The translations under genes and the position numbers were made by a program. This document shows, one piece after another, positions 35,611-44,583 of a DNA stretch of 64,000 bases. The DNA is from Maridesulfovibrio sp050916235 (GTDB taxonomy: Bacteria; Desulfobacterota; Desulfovibrionia; Desulfovibrionales; Desulfovibrionaceae): positions 620,001 to 684,000 of the forward strand of contig NZ_CP104854.1 of NCBI RefSeq assembly GCF_050916235.1. The letters run 5' to 3'. The first letter of the stretch is position 1. Each line of letters opens with the position of its first letter. The notes beneath the pieces are model-generated. The model saw only the letters and a program-made list of their open reading frames with translations, was not told where the DNA came from and made no database searches.

Positions 35611-37299
35611 CTATTTGCCGAAAGGACATTTGGGGAAAGTGCATACCTTGCATTCCATGCAGTAGCCGCCGTCCGCCAGAGCAGCCAGATCACGGCGGGT
35701 GATATCCAGCCCGGCAAGAACACGGGGCAGAACCAGATCAAGGCTGGTGGTCTTGAAGAAAAGCGCGCAGGCAGGAACGCCGATCACGCGGGTATTTCCG
35801 GCCTTTGCCAGCAGAAGCATTGTGCCGGGGAGTACCGGAGCACCGTATAGGAGGTTGGATACTCCGGCATCCACCAGGCCGTGGCGGGTCACGTCATCAG
35901 GGTCGACAGACATTCCGGCGGTTGTGATAATCAGGTCACAACCTTCTTTCATGAGTGAAACGGCAGCATCCCTTATGCGGGAACGGTCGTCCGGCAGAAT
36001 GACAGAGCGGACAACCCTGCTGCCCAGGGCCTGTACTTTTGCAGTGATGACAGACTCAAATTTGTCCTCGATAAGACCGTTGAAGACTTCGTCTCCGGTA
36101 ATGAGGATGCCGACATTTTTCTTTTGAAGAGGAAGTATCCTGAAGAGGGGATCACCGTTAAGGGAAGATACGGCCCGGGAAAAATTCTCGCGGGAAATGA
36201 ACAGCGGGATAGCTCTGGTCCCGGCGATGCGGGCCCCCTTCTTTACCAGAGAACCGCTTTTACGGGCAGCAACCATTACATCCGGCACCAGATTAAACCG
36301 GTTCATCATTTCAAGATCGGTGACCATGAGGCCGTCATGAGCAGCGCGAAGCGTAACCTTGCCCTCTTTGGGGTCACCGGCAGCCTCGACACCTTCGCCG
36401 GACATAATCCTGCCGAATGTTTCAGCAGCCTCATTTTCATGCACCCACTCCCCGGCCGGGATGTCACCTTCATCAACATAGATATGATTTTTGCCGATAA
36501 GCTGCAGCCGACATATATCGCTGGCCGAGAAATTGTGATCCTTGGAAAATTCCGGCCCCTTGCTTTCGCCTGGAACAATGCGGGTCATGTCATGTACTGC
36601 ACTCCTGCCTTCAGCCTCACTGACAGGCACAACCCTTAAGCCTTCCGGCAAAGAAGCATGTGCGGACCTCAAACCGGAGTCCCGGAGAATGTAAGGACTT
36701 TCACCCTGACAGCTGCGGCAGATGGCACCGAAAGATCCCGGATAGGCATCACCGCAGAGGGGGCAGGTGGTTATACCTCCCTTGCTGCGCTTGATCAGTG
36801 CTTCAGGCTTGACCTTCACAGATTCAATCGTACAGACGGATGCCCCGGCCTTCCTTATTTCAGCATGGAGCCGAACTGAATCCTGTTCATGCTTGTGTTT
36901 GCGTTTGAAAAACCAGGCCTCCATTTCCGGCCATTCGGCCAGTTTTTCAGGGTCAACCCTTATGCGGACACCCTCACCGGTGTATTTGTCGTAGAGGGAG
37001 AGTGCGTAGATACCGAGATTGCGGACCTTGAGCCACCCGTTACCAATACTGCACAGGGAAAGCATCTGCACAGCATCAGGGAGACACCAGGAGGTCTCGG
37101 AAATTGCGTCAAACAATGTTCCTTCTGGAAGATGCCTTCTGGCCTCTTCCATCATGTAACCGCCAAGGATCAGTCCGGGGGCGGGACTGCCGTGAAATCT
37201 GCGGGCAGCTTCTATAAATTCATCATACGAGTACGGACCGACGGAATCATCACGAATGCTGTCAGGGCTTTCATGGCAGATGGCGGCTTCAAGATTCAT
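35611..37299 (-). CDS. FmdE / molybdopterin-binding fusion protein
   Basis: 562 residues. Residues about 20-175 form an FmdE domain (SYDEFIEAARRFHGSPAPGLILGGYMM, CSIGNGWLKVRNLGIYALSLYDKYTGEGVRIRVD). A zinc ribbon CPLCGDAYPGSFGAICRSC comes next. The C-terminal half is MoeA/CinA-like (PVSEAEGR; VGILITGDEVFNG; VILPDDRSRIRDAAVSLM; DLIITTAGMSVDPDDVT), ending in a cysteine tail YCMECKVCTFPKCPFGK. This fusion is known near formate dehydrogenases in sulfate reducers and probably takes part in inserting Mo or W into molybdopterin, or in delivering the finished cofactor. It lies beside the ModE-like gene and two genes away from fdhA, with a perfect 10-bp inverted repeat in front. Confidence 0.88.
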   Translation of the reverse strand: MNLEAAICHESPDSIRDDSVGPYSYDEFIEAARRFHGSPAPGLILGGYMMEEARRHLPEGTLFDAISETSWCLPDAVQMLSLCSIGNGWLKVRNLGIYALSLYDKYTGEGVRIRVDPEKLAEWPEMEAWFFKRKHKHEQDSVRLHAEIRKAGASVCTIESVKVKPEALIKRSKGGITTCPLCGDAYPGSFGAICRSCQGESPYILRDSGLRSAHASLPEGLRVVPVSEAEGRSAVHDMTRIVPGESKGPEFSKDHNFSASDICRLQLIGKNHIYVDEGDIPAGEWVHENEAAETFGRIMSGEGVEAAGDPKEGKVTLRAAHDGLMVTDLEMMNRFNLVPDVMVAARKSGSLVKKGARIAGTRAIPLFISRENFSRAVSSLNGDPLFRILPLQKKNVGILITGDEVFNGLIEDKFESVITAKVQALGSRVVRSVILPDDRSRIRDAAVSLMKEGCDLIITTAGMSVDPDDVTRHGLVDAGVSNLLYGAPVLPGTMLLLAKAGNTRVIGVPACALFFKTTSLDLVLPRVLAGLDITRRDLAALADGGYCMECKVCTFPKCPFGK

Positions 37300-37323
37300 A
37301 GTTTCTCCATGTGCTTTTAACTT

Positions 37324-37349
37324 TAATTATGCCATTTGAGGCATAATTA
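37324..37349. promoter_or_regulatory. Inverted repeat in front of the FmdE/molybdopterin operon
   Basis: TAATTATGCC-ATTTGA-GGCATAATTA, perfect 10-bp arms, centred 38 bases upstream of the start codon at 37299. This is the expected position for autoregulation by the ModE-like protein encoded in the same operon. Confidence 0.6.
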
Positions 37350-37442
37350 TAAAAAACACCTGGGAACATCAAAGAAGCTGATCCTATGTATGGTTTGAAA
37401 CAAAAAAGACTTATTCAATTATAATTTCATATAGATAGCAGG

Positions 37443-37469
37443 TTAATTTGTCTGATTTAAACAAATTAA
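37443..37469. repeat. Second inverted repeat in the 37300-37670 gap
   Basis: TTAATTTGT and ACAAATTAA are perfect 9-bp arms separated by 9 bases, in an AT-rich stretch. It could be a second operator or part of the promoter. I see no gene in this 371-base gap, which lies between the start of the molybdopterin operon and the end of the ABC-exporter operon. Confidence 0.35.
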
Positions 37470-37670
37470 TCATCAAAAAAAATGATAGATAAACAATTTA
37501 TTCATTTTTAGAACAGGGCAAACAACCTGACATTTTCATTCAACTTCAGCCGAGATATAATGCAAATGGGTCAGAATGGCTTCGCTCTCAGCATCCCGGT
37601 GGTTTTAGCTTACATTAATACAAGCACCCTGTTTATATAAGGGAGGCCGGTCCTATCAGTAAGGAGCTAC

Positions 37671-38381
37671 TTAAACATCCATATCAAGATCACCCGGCTT
37701 TCTATCCGAGATATTGCCGTCCTCCAGATAGATAACCCGGTCTGCTATGTCCAGAATACGGTTGTCGTGGGTAACCAGCAGAACAGCACAGCCCTGCTTT
37801 TTGGCCATGTGCTGGAGCTTATCCACAACTTCGCGTCCGGATTTACCATCAAGAGATGCGGTGGGTTCATCTGCAAGGACGATCTTCGGATCTGCCGCAA
37901 GGGCACGGGCAATGGCAACACGCTGCTTCTGCCCGCCGGAGAGCCGGTCAGGTTTTTCGTTGTAACGCCCCTGCAACCCGACACCGTCAAGCAGCTCGTG
38001 GGCAGTCTTGACCGGATTGGGAAATCTGTCTCTGGAATGCACCTGCATGGACATAAGGACATTCTCAGTCAATGTCAGCGAATTAAGCAGGTTATGAAGC
38101 TGAAATATAAACCCGATAGATTTTCTTACCTCCAGCAGCTCCTTGGACGGGCAACCGTTCAACTCCCGCCCGAGGATCTTTACACTTCCGCTCTGGATGG
38201 ACCTCAACGCCCCGACCAAGGTAAGAAAAGTGGTCTTTCCTGAACCGGATGGTCCGGTACAGATCACAACTTCACCGGATTTGATTTCCGTTGAAACCTC
38301 GTGCAGTACTTCATGGGCCAGAGAGCCGGCTCCGAATGTGTGGCTGAGTTTATCAACCCGGATCAGTACATCATTATCCAT
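37671..38381 (-). CDS. ABC exporter ATP-binding protein, DevA/LolD type
   Basis: 236 residues from ATG 38381, preceded by AGGAA; the frame extends upstream into the permease gene, but that part is not needed. Walker A GPSGSGKTT, signature LSGGQKQRVAIARAL, Walker B KIVLADEPTASLD and H-loop LLVTHDNRI are all intact. It belongs to the MacB/LolD/DevA group that powers FtsX-type permeases. It is the last gene of a three-gene operon (membrane fusion protein, permease, ATPase) in the DevBCA order. Probable role: export of a lipid, glycolipid or peptide across the envelope together with an outer-membrane TolC-like protein not in the window. Confidence 0.92.
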   Translation of the reverse strand: MDNDVLIRVDKLSHTFGAGSLAHEVLHEVSTEIKSGEVVICTGPSGSGKTTFLTLVGALRSIQSGSVKILGRELNGCPSKELLEVRKSIGFIFQLHNLLNSLTLTENVLMSMQVHSRDRFPNPVKTAHELLDGVGLQGRYNEKPDRLSGGQKQRVAIARALAADPKIVLADEPTASLDGKSGREVVDKLQHMAKKQGCAVLLVTHDNRILDIADRVIYLEDGNISDRKPGDLDMDV

Positions 38382-38413
38382 CTCTATTCCTGCCTGTATC
38401 GCGGTCTGCACAT

Positions 38414-39583
38414 TTAAAATATTTCTGCCGGATCGGCATGCTGTACCCTGCGCATAGCCAGACAGCCGGAGATTACACACATGCCCAGCGTAAGGGAGTA
38501 GGTAAAGGCCACCTTACCGGGAGTGAGAATCATGGCCCAGCCGGTAACGCTGGAAGTATATGCATAGATAGCCCACGAGATCAGCGCCCCGGGCGGATAG
38601 CCCAGCATGGACAGAATCAGTGACTCCTTAAGGACCAGCCGGGAGAAGAACCCGTTGGGATAGCCCATCGCTTTGAGGGTGGCATACTCCGAAAGGTGGT
38701 CGTTAACGTCGGTGTAAAGAATCTGGTAGACGATGACCATTCCGACAATCAGACCCATGACTGCGCCGATTTCAAAAACAAACCCCACCGCGGCAGTATT
38801 GGCCCAGTAATCCAGTTCCTTCTGGATGAACTCATCCTTGGTGACGACGATAACGTCGTCCGCGTCCAACAGCTTGTTCAGCCGTACTTTGACGGCATGC
38901 GGATCGGTTCCCTTTGCCAGCCGGATCAGGCCGAAATTGACCAGCCCCTTCGGATTGTGCGGAAAGAGCTGCAGATATGTCGGAATACCCGTAACAACGT
39001 TGCCGTAGGCAATAAAAGATGTGCCCAGCCCGAATAGGCCGACCAGCCTTGTCCGGCGGTCCATGGTAACAACCTTGAACGGACCTTCCTTTTCAAAAGT
39101 CTCAACCACAGGGCCGTAAAGGTTCATTCCGAAACGGTCATAGAGGATGTCTCCGGTAACCTTCAGCTTATCTGTATTGTCCATTACACCGGGAATCTGC
39201 AGTGACAGGGTTCCAGGCATAACCCCCATTATGAGCAGTGAGCGGGAATATCCGTTTTCCAGATTCCTGAATTTTCCAAGATGCACATAGAACGGCTCAA
39301 CCTCGGCAACTTCCCGGTCCGCCAGACACTGGTAAAGCCTGACCGAGGCAAAAGGATGATCCGCCCCCAGATACTCAAGGGACCGTGAAAACATGACCAG
39401 ATCGGTATCAAGATGCCGATGCACCGCGGTGGCACTGCGCATCAGGGCATCCTTGAAGCCCAGCTGGACCAGCACAAGAACTACGGCAAAGGTTATGCCC
39501 GCGATGGCCGCAATCAACCGGCGCGGCTGGTTTACAAGCTGTTTCCAGGCCAGTGGAATTCGTTTGCGCATCCCCATCAGCAC
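38414..39583 (-). CDS. FtsX-like ABC exporter permease, DevC type
   Basis: 389 residues. GTG at 39583 directly follows the TAG of the upstream gene; ATG codons at 39577 and 39571 are alternatives. An N-terminal TM helix (LIAAIAGITFAVVLVLVQLGF) is followed by a large periplasmic domain (FYVHLGKFRNLENGYSRSLLIMG) and three C-terminal TM helices (VGFVFEIGAVMGLIVGMVIVYQILYTDV; MLGYPPGALISWAIYAYTS; FTYSLTLGMCVISGCLAM). YQILYTDVNDHLSEYATLKAMGY is characteristic of DevC. It forms the membrane part of the DevBCA-like exporter. Confidence 0.92.
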   Translation of the reverse strand: MLMGMRKRIPLAWKQLVNQPRRLIAAIAGITFAVVLVLVQLGFKDALMRSATAVHRHLDTDLVMFSRSLEYLGADHPFASVRLYQCLADREVAEVEPFYVHLGKFRNLENGYSRSLLIMGVMPGTLSLQIPGVMDNTDKLKVTGDILYDRFGMNLYGPVVETFEKEGPFKVVTMDRRTRLVGLFGLGTSFIAYGNVVTGIPTYLQLFPHNPKGLVNFGLIRLAKGTDPHAVKVRLNKLLDADDVIVVTKDEFIQKELDYWANTAAVGFVFEIGAVMGLIVGMVIVYQILYTDVNDHLSEYATLKAMGYPNGFFSRLVLKESLILSMLGYPPGALISWAIYAYTSSVTGWAMILTPGKVAFTYSLTLGMCVISGCLAMRRVQHADPAEIF

Positions 39584-40468
39584 CTACTCCGCCTGCTTTC
39601 CGGTCAGGATGACCGTATGGACAAGAAGCCCGGTCAACGCTTCAACCTTCCGGGGATCATCAAGCCGTATATGAACCTTGATGACCCTTGCCTCGGTATT
39701 TTCCGCCGGATTCGCCGAAAAATCACTCGGCCGGTCAACCATGACACCTATACGTTCAACTGTTCCCATTAATTCCCCTGCAAGGGCCTTGCTGGTGATG
39801 ATTGCCCGCTGTCCGGGCTGAACCTTGCGGATGTCATCTTCATAAACCTCGGCGACCGCCATCATGTGATCGGTTATGCCCATTGCAAGCACGCCCTTAT
39901 TCCACGGCACGCTTTCCCCGTCACGGGCATATATTTTAAGCACAGTCCCTGAGACCGGCGCAATAATATCTATATGCCCAAGCTGATTGGCCTGACTCTG
40001 AATTTCAGCCCGACTCGCCTTCAACTGTGCTGCGGTTTCCTTGAACTTCCTGTCGGCCTGATCAAATGCTTCCTGAGAGACTGCCCCCTGCGCGGCAAGC
40101 GCCTTAAACCGGAGGTAATCCCGCTGGGCCTGCTCATAGGCGGCCTGCCGGGCAACTGCCTCAGCCCTGCTGCGCTCCACATCTGCGGGGAGTGTCTGCA
40201 TGTTATCAATAATGGCTACAACCTGCCCCTGAGTGACCTTTTCACCTTCCTCCACCAGCAGCTTTGAAAGTCTGGCCGGGAAAATCCCGGACGGAGCCTG
40301 AAGTTCGTATATGCCATGCAGAGGTTCAATGTGCCCCAAGGCTCCAACTCGCGATTGCGAGAAATCCTTGAGTTCATCCGCCTGAATGCACGGTACGGTA
40401 TAAACAGCCAGCAGGAGGACCAGTAAGCCTGCAACTGCCGCAGGATTTCTTTCAAAAAAAGTCTTCAT
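39584..40468 (-). CDS. HlyD-family membrane fusion protein, DevB type
   Basis: 294 residues from ATG 40468 (MKTFFERNPAAVAGLLVLLL), with AAGGTG upstream. The N-terminal anchor or signal is followed by GALGHIEPLHGIYELQAP, close to the GALGRIEP motif of DevB, a coiled coil (ARQAAYEQAQRDYLRFKALAAQGAVSQEAFDQ) and a barrel-sandwich lipoyl half (IIAPVSGTVLKIYARDGESV). It bridges the permease and an outer-membrane channel. First gene of the operon; 291 bases upstream are gene-free except for the terminator of the chemoreceptor gene. Confidence 0.92.
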   Translation of the reverse strand: MKTFFERNPAAVAGLLVLLLAVYTVPCIQADELKDFSQSRVGALGHIEPLHGIYELQAPSGIFPARLSKLLVEEGEKVTQGQVVAIIDNMQTLPADVERSRAEAVARQAAYEQAQRDYLRFKALAAQGAVSQEAFDQADRKFKETAAQLKASRAEIQSQANQLGHIDIIAPVSGTVLKIYARDGESVPWNKGVLAMGITDHMMAVAEVYEDDIRKVQPGQRAIITSKALAGELMGTVERIGVMVDRPSDFSANPAENTEARVIKVHIRLDDPRKVEALTGLLVHTVILTGKQAE

Positions 40469-40684
40469 AGACACAACACCTTTTAAAATGATTAGAACGC
40501 ACATTTTCAGGATGCTAATTAACTTGAACCATACATTGCGTCAATGAGCCAAATAAAAATAGGTGCTCTCCACCCCTTTTACCCAGCAAGCCACTTGAAA
40601 CTAAACAGCACAACATGCAAGACTATATTACCTTTGAAGAACAACTGCACGTATCCGTATCTGTCGAAAGGACACAGGTTTGTT

Positions 40685-40723
40685 CCATAAAAGAATCCCC
40701 CGGCTGCTATGCCGGGGGATTCT
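40685..40723 (-). terminator. Terminator of the chemoreceptor gene
   Basis: Perfect 13-bp arms AGAATCCCCCGGC and GCCGGGGGATTCT with a 6-base loop, followed on the minus strand by TTTTAT. It lies 36 bases past the chemoreceptor stop codon. Confidence 0.88.
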
Positions 40724-40759
40724 GAGTTTATACTGTTATTTTGCTGAACATTCCGTTTT

Positions 40760-42421
40760 TTACTCATTTTCAAGTTTGTGAATAAGTTCCATCAGCTGCT
40801 CAGAAAGGTCCTTCAACTGGTGAAGTGCAGACGTAGCTTTCGACATATCCGAAGATATTTCGAAAGCAATGTTGTTTATATCATCCATGGCCCGGTTTAT
40901 TTCCTCACTGGACGCAGACTGCTCTTCCGATGCAGTAGCGATGGACCTGACCTGATCTGAAGTGGTCTCAACATAGGTTACGATTTCCTTCAACGAACCG
41001 CCGGCCTCACCGGCAAGTCCCTTACTCTGATCAACCGCCTTTGTTGTGCTTTCCATACACCGGATATTCTGCGAGCTGCTTTTCTGGATCGCGTGAATAA
41101 CCTCTTCAACTTCCTTGGTAGCCTGCATGGTCTTTTCAGCAAGCTTACGCACCTCGTCAGCAACAACAGCAAATCCCCGACCAGCTTCTCCGGCACGGGC
41201 CGCTTCAATTGCAGCGTTAAGGGCAAGCAGGTTGGTTTGATCGGCAATGTCGTTAATCACATTCATAATTGAACCGATGCCTTCAGCATTCCTGCCCAGC
41301 TCTTCCAGGTTGACCCTCATTTCCTCCGAGAGCTCGCTGACATCATTGATGGAGCCGACCAGATCATTAACCTTTCCAGACCCGGTTTCAGCCTTTCGTT
41401 TGGAATACTCGGCGCTTTCCGCCGCCAACCCGGCATTCTTGGCAACCTCAAGAACCGTGGCATTCATTTCTTCCATGGCAGTGGCTGTTTCGTTCGCCCT
41501 GTCTCTTTGCTGTATCGTGAATTCATTGACCTGATCCACGCGAACTGTCAGGTTGTCTGCCGCATTCATTATGTTTTCAGAAATACCCTTCAGAACAGAA
41601 GACGCTTCACGCATTCCCTCCTGACGGGCTCTTTCAGCATTCTGCCGGGCCAACTCAGCCTCGTTACAGGCCTGCCGAGCGGCCTTGGCCGATTCGCCTG
41701 CTTCCCTCTCTTTGACCTCAACTTTCCGGATGGTATTCTTCAAATTGGAAACCATTTGTAAAATTGAAACCTTGAGGTCCCCAAGCTCTCCGTGAAAGGT
41801 TCCTTCCTCGAAATCACATTCCAGATCACCTTCACTGACCTTTTCCGCAAAGCTCTCTATAATTTTTACCGGCTTAATCAGCATCTTGCTTATTATAAAA
41901 GATAAAATCAGAATAATCAGAACATCAATCACTATAGTCTTGAGCGTGATACTCTTAATTTCATGATTCAAGGCTTCTTCAAGAATCTGCCGGGTTAGAA
42001 AGACCGTAACCACGCCGATTTTTTTATCCTGACGGACAATATCCTTGCTGGCGGACACATAAGCACCAACAGGAGGCTTTTCAACCTTCTGTACTTTTCC
42101 TGCGGAATCCTTTTCAAGGGCCAGAAAAACCCTTTTGCCATCAGCTTCATAAACAAAAACAGATGAGAGCTCATCCATTTCCATTTCTGATTTTATTACC
42201 CGCACTCCAAGAGCATCATTGAAATCCCATATCGGGGTGACCATTCCCAATGCGAGCCTGCCCGCAATTCTGTCTGCATTCTTTTCGAGGGCAGTATTCA
42301 GCTTTGCTCGAATTCCGTAATAATCCCTCAAACCGAACCCGAGGAGAATAAGGGTGACGACTGCCACCAGAAGAACGATAATTTTGACCTGAATGCTTTT
42401 AAGCAAGGCTCCCTTTCGCAT
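40760..42421 (-). CDS. Methyl-accepting chemotaxis protein
   Basis: 553 residues from ATG 42421, which has a strong GGAGGTAAC ribosome site; the frame extends upstream without support. TM1 at about 11-33, a periplasmic domain of about 140 residues, TM2 (TIVIDVLIILILSFIISKML), HAMP, a coiled coil rich in A/E/R/Q, and the MCP signalling hairpin with IADQTNLLALNAAIEAARAGEAGRGFAVVADEVRKLAEKT. The periplasmic part (FVYEADGKRVFLALEKDS ... IVRQDKKIGVVTVFL) is of the small sCache/PAS-like type. The gene directly upstream encodes a periplasmic solute-binding protein, which may present its ligand to this receptor. Confidence 0.93.
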   Translation of the reverse strand: MRKGALLKSIQVKIIVLLVAVVTLILLGFGLRDYYGIRAKLNTALEKNADRIAGRLALGMVTPIWDFNDALGVRVIKSEMEMDELSSVFVYEADGKRVFLALEKDSAGKVQKVEKPPVGAYVSASKDIVRQDKKIGVVTVFLTRQILEEALNHEIKSITLKTIVIDVLIILILSFIISKMLIKPVKIIESFAEKVSEGDLECDFEEGTFHGELGDLKVSILQMVSNLKNTIRKVEVKEREAGESAKAARQACNEAELARQNAERARQEGMREASSVLKGISENIMNAADNLTVRVDQVNEFTIQQRDRANETATAMEEMNATVLEVAKNAGLAAESAEYSKRKAETGSGKVNDLVGSINDVSELSEEMRVNLEELGRNAEGIGSIMNVINDIADQTNLLALNAAIEAARAGEAGRGFAVVADEVRKLAEKTMQATKEVEEVIHAIQKSSSQNIRCMESTTKAVDQSKGLAGEAGGSLKEIVTYVETTSDQVRSIATASEEQSASSEEINRAMDDINNIAFEISSDMSKATSALHQLKDLSEQLMELIHKLENE

Positions 42422-42527
42422 GTTACCTCCATCTGGGAAATCGTTGAGCAGGACAGGAGAAAACTGTCTCCAGTCAGGCGGCCCCAGAAATCCGCCCGAC
42501 TGAAGCATTTATACCATACAGAATTCC

Positions 42528-43277
42528 CTAGTTCCCCAGATAGTCTGAAACGATCTTGTCAATTTCGCCGTTGCTCTTCATTTCCGTGATAACTGCATTG
42601 AATTTTTTAACGAAATCATCCTTGTAAGGCTCAGTGCTGGCCTTGGAAAATCCAAGATAACCGTTTTCATTACTTACCTGGGTTCCCTTAAGAACCTGTC
42701 CTTCAGGTATTTTCATCTGCTTCATGGAATATCTTACTGACGCGTCATCGTTAACAAAGCAGTCGATACGACCGGTAAGAATCTTCTTCAGGTTGACTTC
42801 GTTGGTGTCTGATTCCTGAATCTTGAGTTCTTCCTTGTTAGGAACGGCGTAGCCGGAAATGATCCCGATCTCCAGATCCTTATAATCAGCGGGCCAGTTG
42901 GGGCGTGGGGAGGCCAAAGCCTCTTTGCGACAATATGCGGCAAAGCCTTCTTTAATGATGGGTTCCGACCAGGGTTCGATCCATGGGCGCTGTTTGGGGC
43001 GGTAGTACGGAGCAAAGCATGCGAAACCGCGACCGGTTTCAACAAGGTTCAAGGCTCTTTTCCAGGGAACGAGCTCAATTGTAACATCGTATCCGTCCAT
43101 CTTGGAAAAAGCTTTCTGCAGGATTCTCACATAGATTCCGTCAGGGGTGTTTCCATCAAGGAAGGCATAAGGGACATAGGCATTTTCACCGTAAACAGTG
43201 ACTTTCTCGGCCGAAAAAGCAAGCTGGGCACAAAGCAGAACAGACAGCACAAAAATCAAACCGGCAATTTTCTTCAT
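42528..43277 (-). CDS. Periplasmic solute-binding protein, family 3
   Basis: 249 residues from ATG 43277 behind GGAGGA. Signal peptide MKKIAGLIFVLSVLLCAQLAFSA, then SBP_bac_3 features: ENAYVPYAFLDGNTPDGIYVRIL, a central hinge (IGIISGYAVPNKEE) and C-terminal FVKKFNAVITEMKSNGEIDKIVSDYLG. Family members bind amino acids or related small molecules. No ABC permease or ATPase is next to it; the next gene (106 bases on) is a chemoreceptor. That suggests a sensory rather than a transport role, though transporter genes could lie elsewhere. Confidence 0.9.
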   Translation of the reverse strand: MKKIAGLIFVLSVLLCAQLAFSAEKVTVYGENAYVPYAFLDGNTPDGIYVRILQKAFSKMDGYDVTIELVPWKRALNLVETGRGFACFAPYYRPKQRPWIEPWSEPIIKEGFAAYCRKEALASPRPNWPADYKDLEIGIISGYAVPNKEELKIQESDTNEVNLKKILTGRIDCFVNDDASVRYSMKQMKIPEGQVLKGTQVSNENGYLGFSKASTEPYKDDFVKKFNAVITEMKSNGEIDKIVSDYLGN

Positions 43278-43429
43278 CTTTTCCTCCTGTACGATGAGAC
43301 TTTTAGAGCCTGTTATCAATATGCCTGATTTTGCAGCTGAGGGAAATAAAAAAGAACCTATTCTTAACCGGTGGACAAAAAAGAAGTCGTTGCAGCCAAA
43401 AGGTAAACAACCGCTATGGAAACAGCATA

Positions 43430-44581
43430 TTAAGACTTATACCTTTTCATCAGATAACGGAAAACAACCGGCCCCGTCATACATGTAAGCAACGCCAGAA
43501 GTACAATACTATCCTTGGTCTGTTCATTCAGAAACCCTTCCTTGAGTCCGACAGCGGCAGCGGCAATGATCAGACTTAACCGGGAAGACAAAAGAGCCCC
43601 CGCCTTAATTCCCTCCAGCCATTTCATTCCCCACAAAGGGAAAATAAGGCATGGCAGAAACTTTACGAGGATGGACGCCATAAACAGAACCAGAGTAAAG
43701 ACGATCCTCTCCGGAGTAAGGATATTGGCAATGTCAAATCCCATACCAACATAAATGAAAAACATGGGAATCAGAAAGCCGAAACCGATGACAGAAATCT
43801 TCGACTCCAGATTCTCCTTGCGCCGCAAAACAAATGAAAGGATGCATCCACCCATGAAAGCCCCGAGAACAGGCTCAAGATGCACGGCCTCTGAAAGGCA
43901 GATAAAAAGGAAAAGCAGTGCAAGGGAAACACGAACGCCCTGCTCCTGAAGAGTCTCGGTCAAAAGAAGTTTCTCGGCTTTCTCAGGATTCCACCAGGCC
44001 CAGAGTCGCGCTCCCCACAAAATAAAGGCAAATCCGACAAACAGCGGAAAAGGCGTCAGCAGATGCATCCCCACGCCGTTGATTTTCCAGAGCACATAAA
44101 AAGTTATGCCGAGCAGGGTAAGAAAGTCCGCAAAGGTCGCAGCAATAAGCACAGTCTGCCCGAAACCGGTGTTCTGGGCACCGGACTCTTTGAGCACCGG
44201 CATGACCAGCCCCAGTGAAGTAGTAGACAGGACCAGAACCATAAACGAATTCTGCGAAAGGAGTGCTGCACATCCCCAGGCTGAAAGCAGGGTCAGGCCA
44301 AACAGCACGAAGTGGAACGTAATAGCCTTTCTTCCTTGCCCTTTCAGCAATTTGAAGTCTATTTCCATTCCGGCCTGAAACATCAGAACCATGAAGCCTA
44401 GTTCCGCCAGAAAAGCGAGCCACTCCCCCCCCATCTGCAGATTGAGGAAACTTTTCCCGATCAGCACACCGAAAAGTATTTCCGCAACAGGAGAAGGAAG
44501 ACCGACACGCCGACTCAAACCCGGAAGAAGGGCTGCAGCCAGACTGATGATCAATAGTGCAAAATCCTGAGATACAACCAT
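43430..44581 (-). CDS. CPA2-type monovalent cation/proton antiporter
   Basis: 383 residues from ATG 44581, two bases after the stop of the upstream RCK gene; an earlier start at 44611 would overlap it. About ten or more hydrophobic helices, beginning VVSQDFALLIISLAAALLPGL and including GLPSPVAEILFGVLIGKSF, typical of the Kef/NapA-like family. The membrane protein lacks its own RCK domain, and the translationally linked upstream gene supplies it. Predicted role: K+/H+ or Na+/H+ exchange in pH and salt adaptation. Confidence 0.88.
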   Translation of the reverse strand: MVVSQDFALLIISLAAALLPGLSRRVGLPSPVAEILFGVLIGKSFLNLQMGGEWLAFLAELGFMVLMFQAGMEIDFKLLKGQGRKAITFHFVLFGLTLLSAWGCAALLSQNSFMVLVLSTTSLGLVMPVLKESGAQNTGFGQTVLIAATFADFLTLLGITFYVLWKINGVGMHLLTPFPLFVGFAFILWGARLWAWWNPEKAEKLLLTETLQEQGVRVSLALLFLFICLSEAVHLEPVLGAFMGGCILSFVLRRKENLESKISVIGFGFLIPMFFIYVGMGFDIANILTPERIVFTLVLFMASILVKFLPCLIFPLWGMKWLEGIKAGALLSSRLSLIIAAAAVGLKEGFLNEQTKDSIVLLALLTCMTGPVVFRYLMKRYKS

Positions 44582-44583
44582 AA

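Noticed and set aside
37550..37670. Terminator after the DevA-like gene
   Set aside because: AGGCCGGTCCT near 37645 is only a short imperfect palindrome with no following T run, too weak to call.
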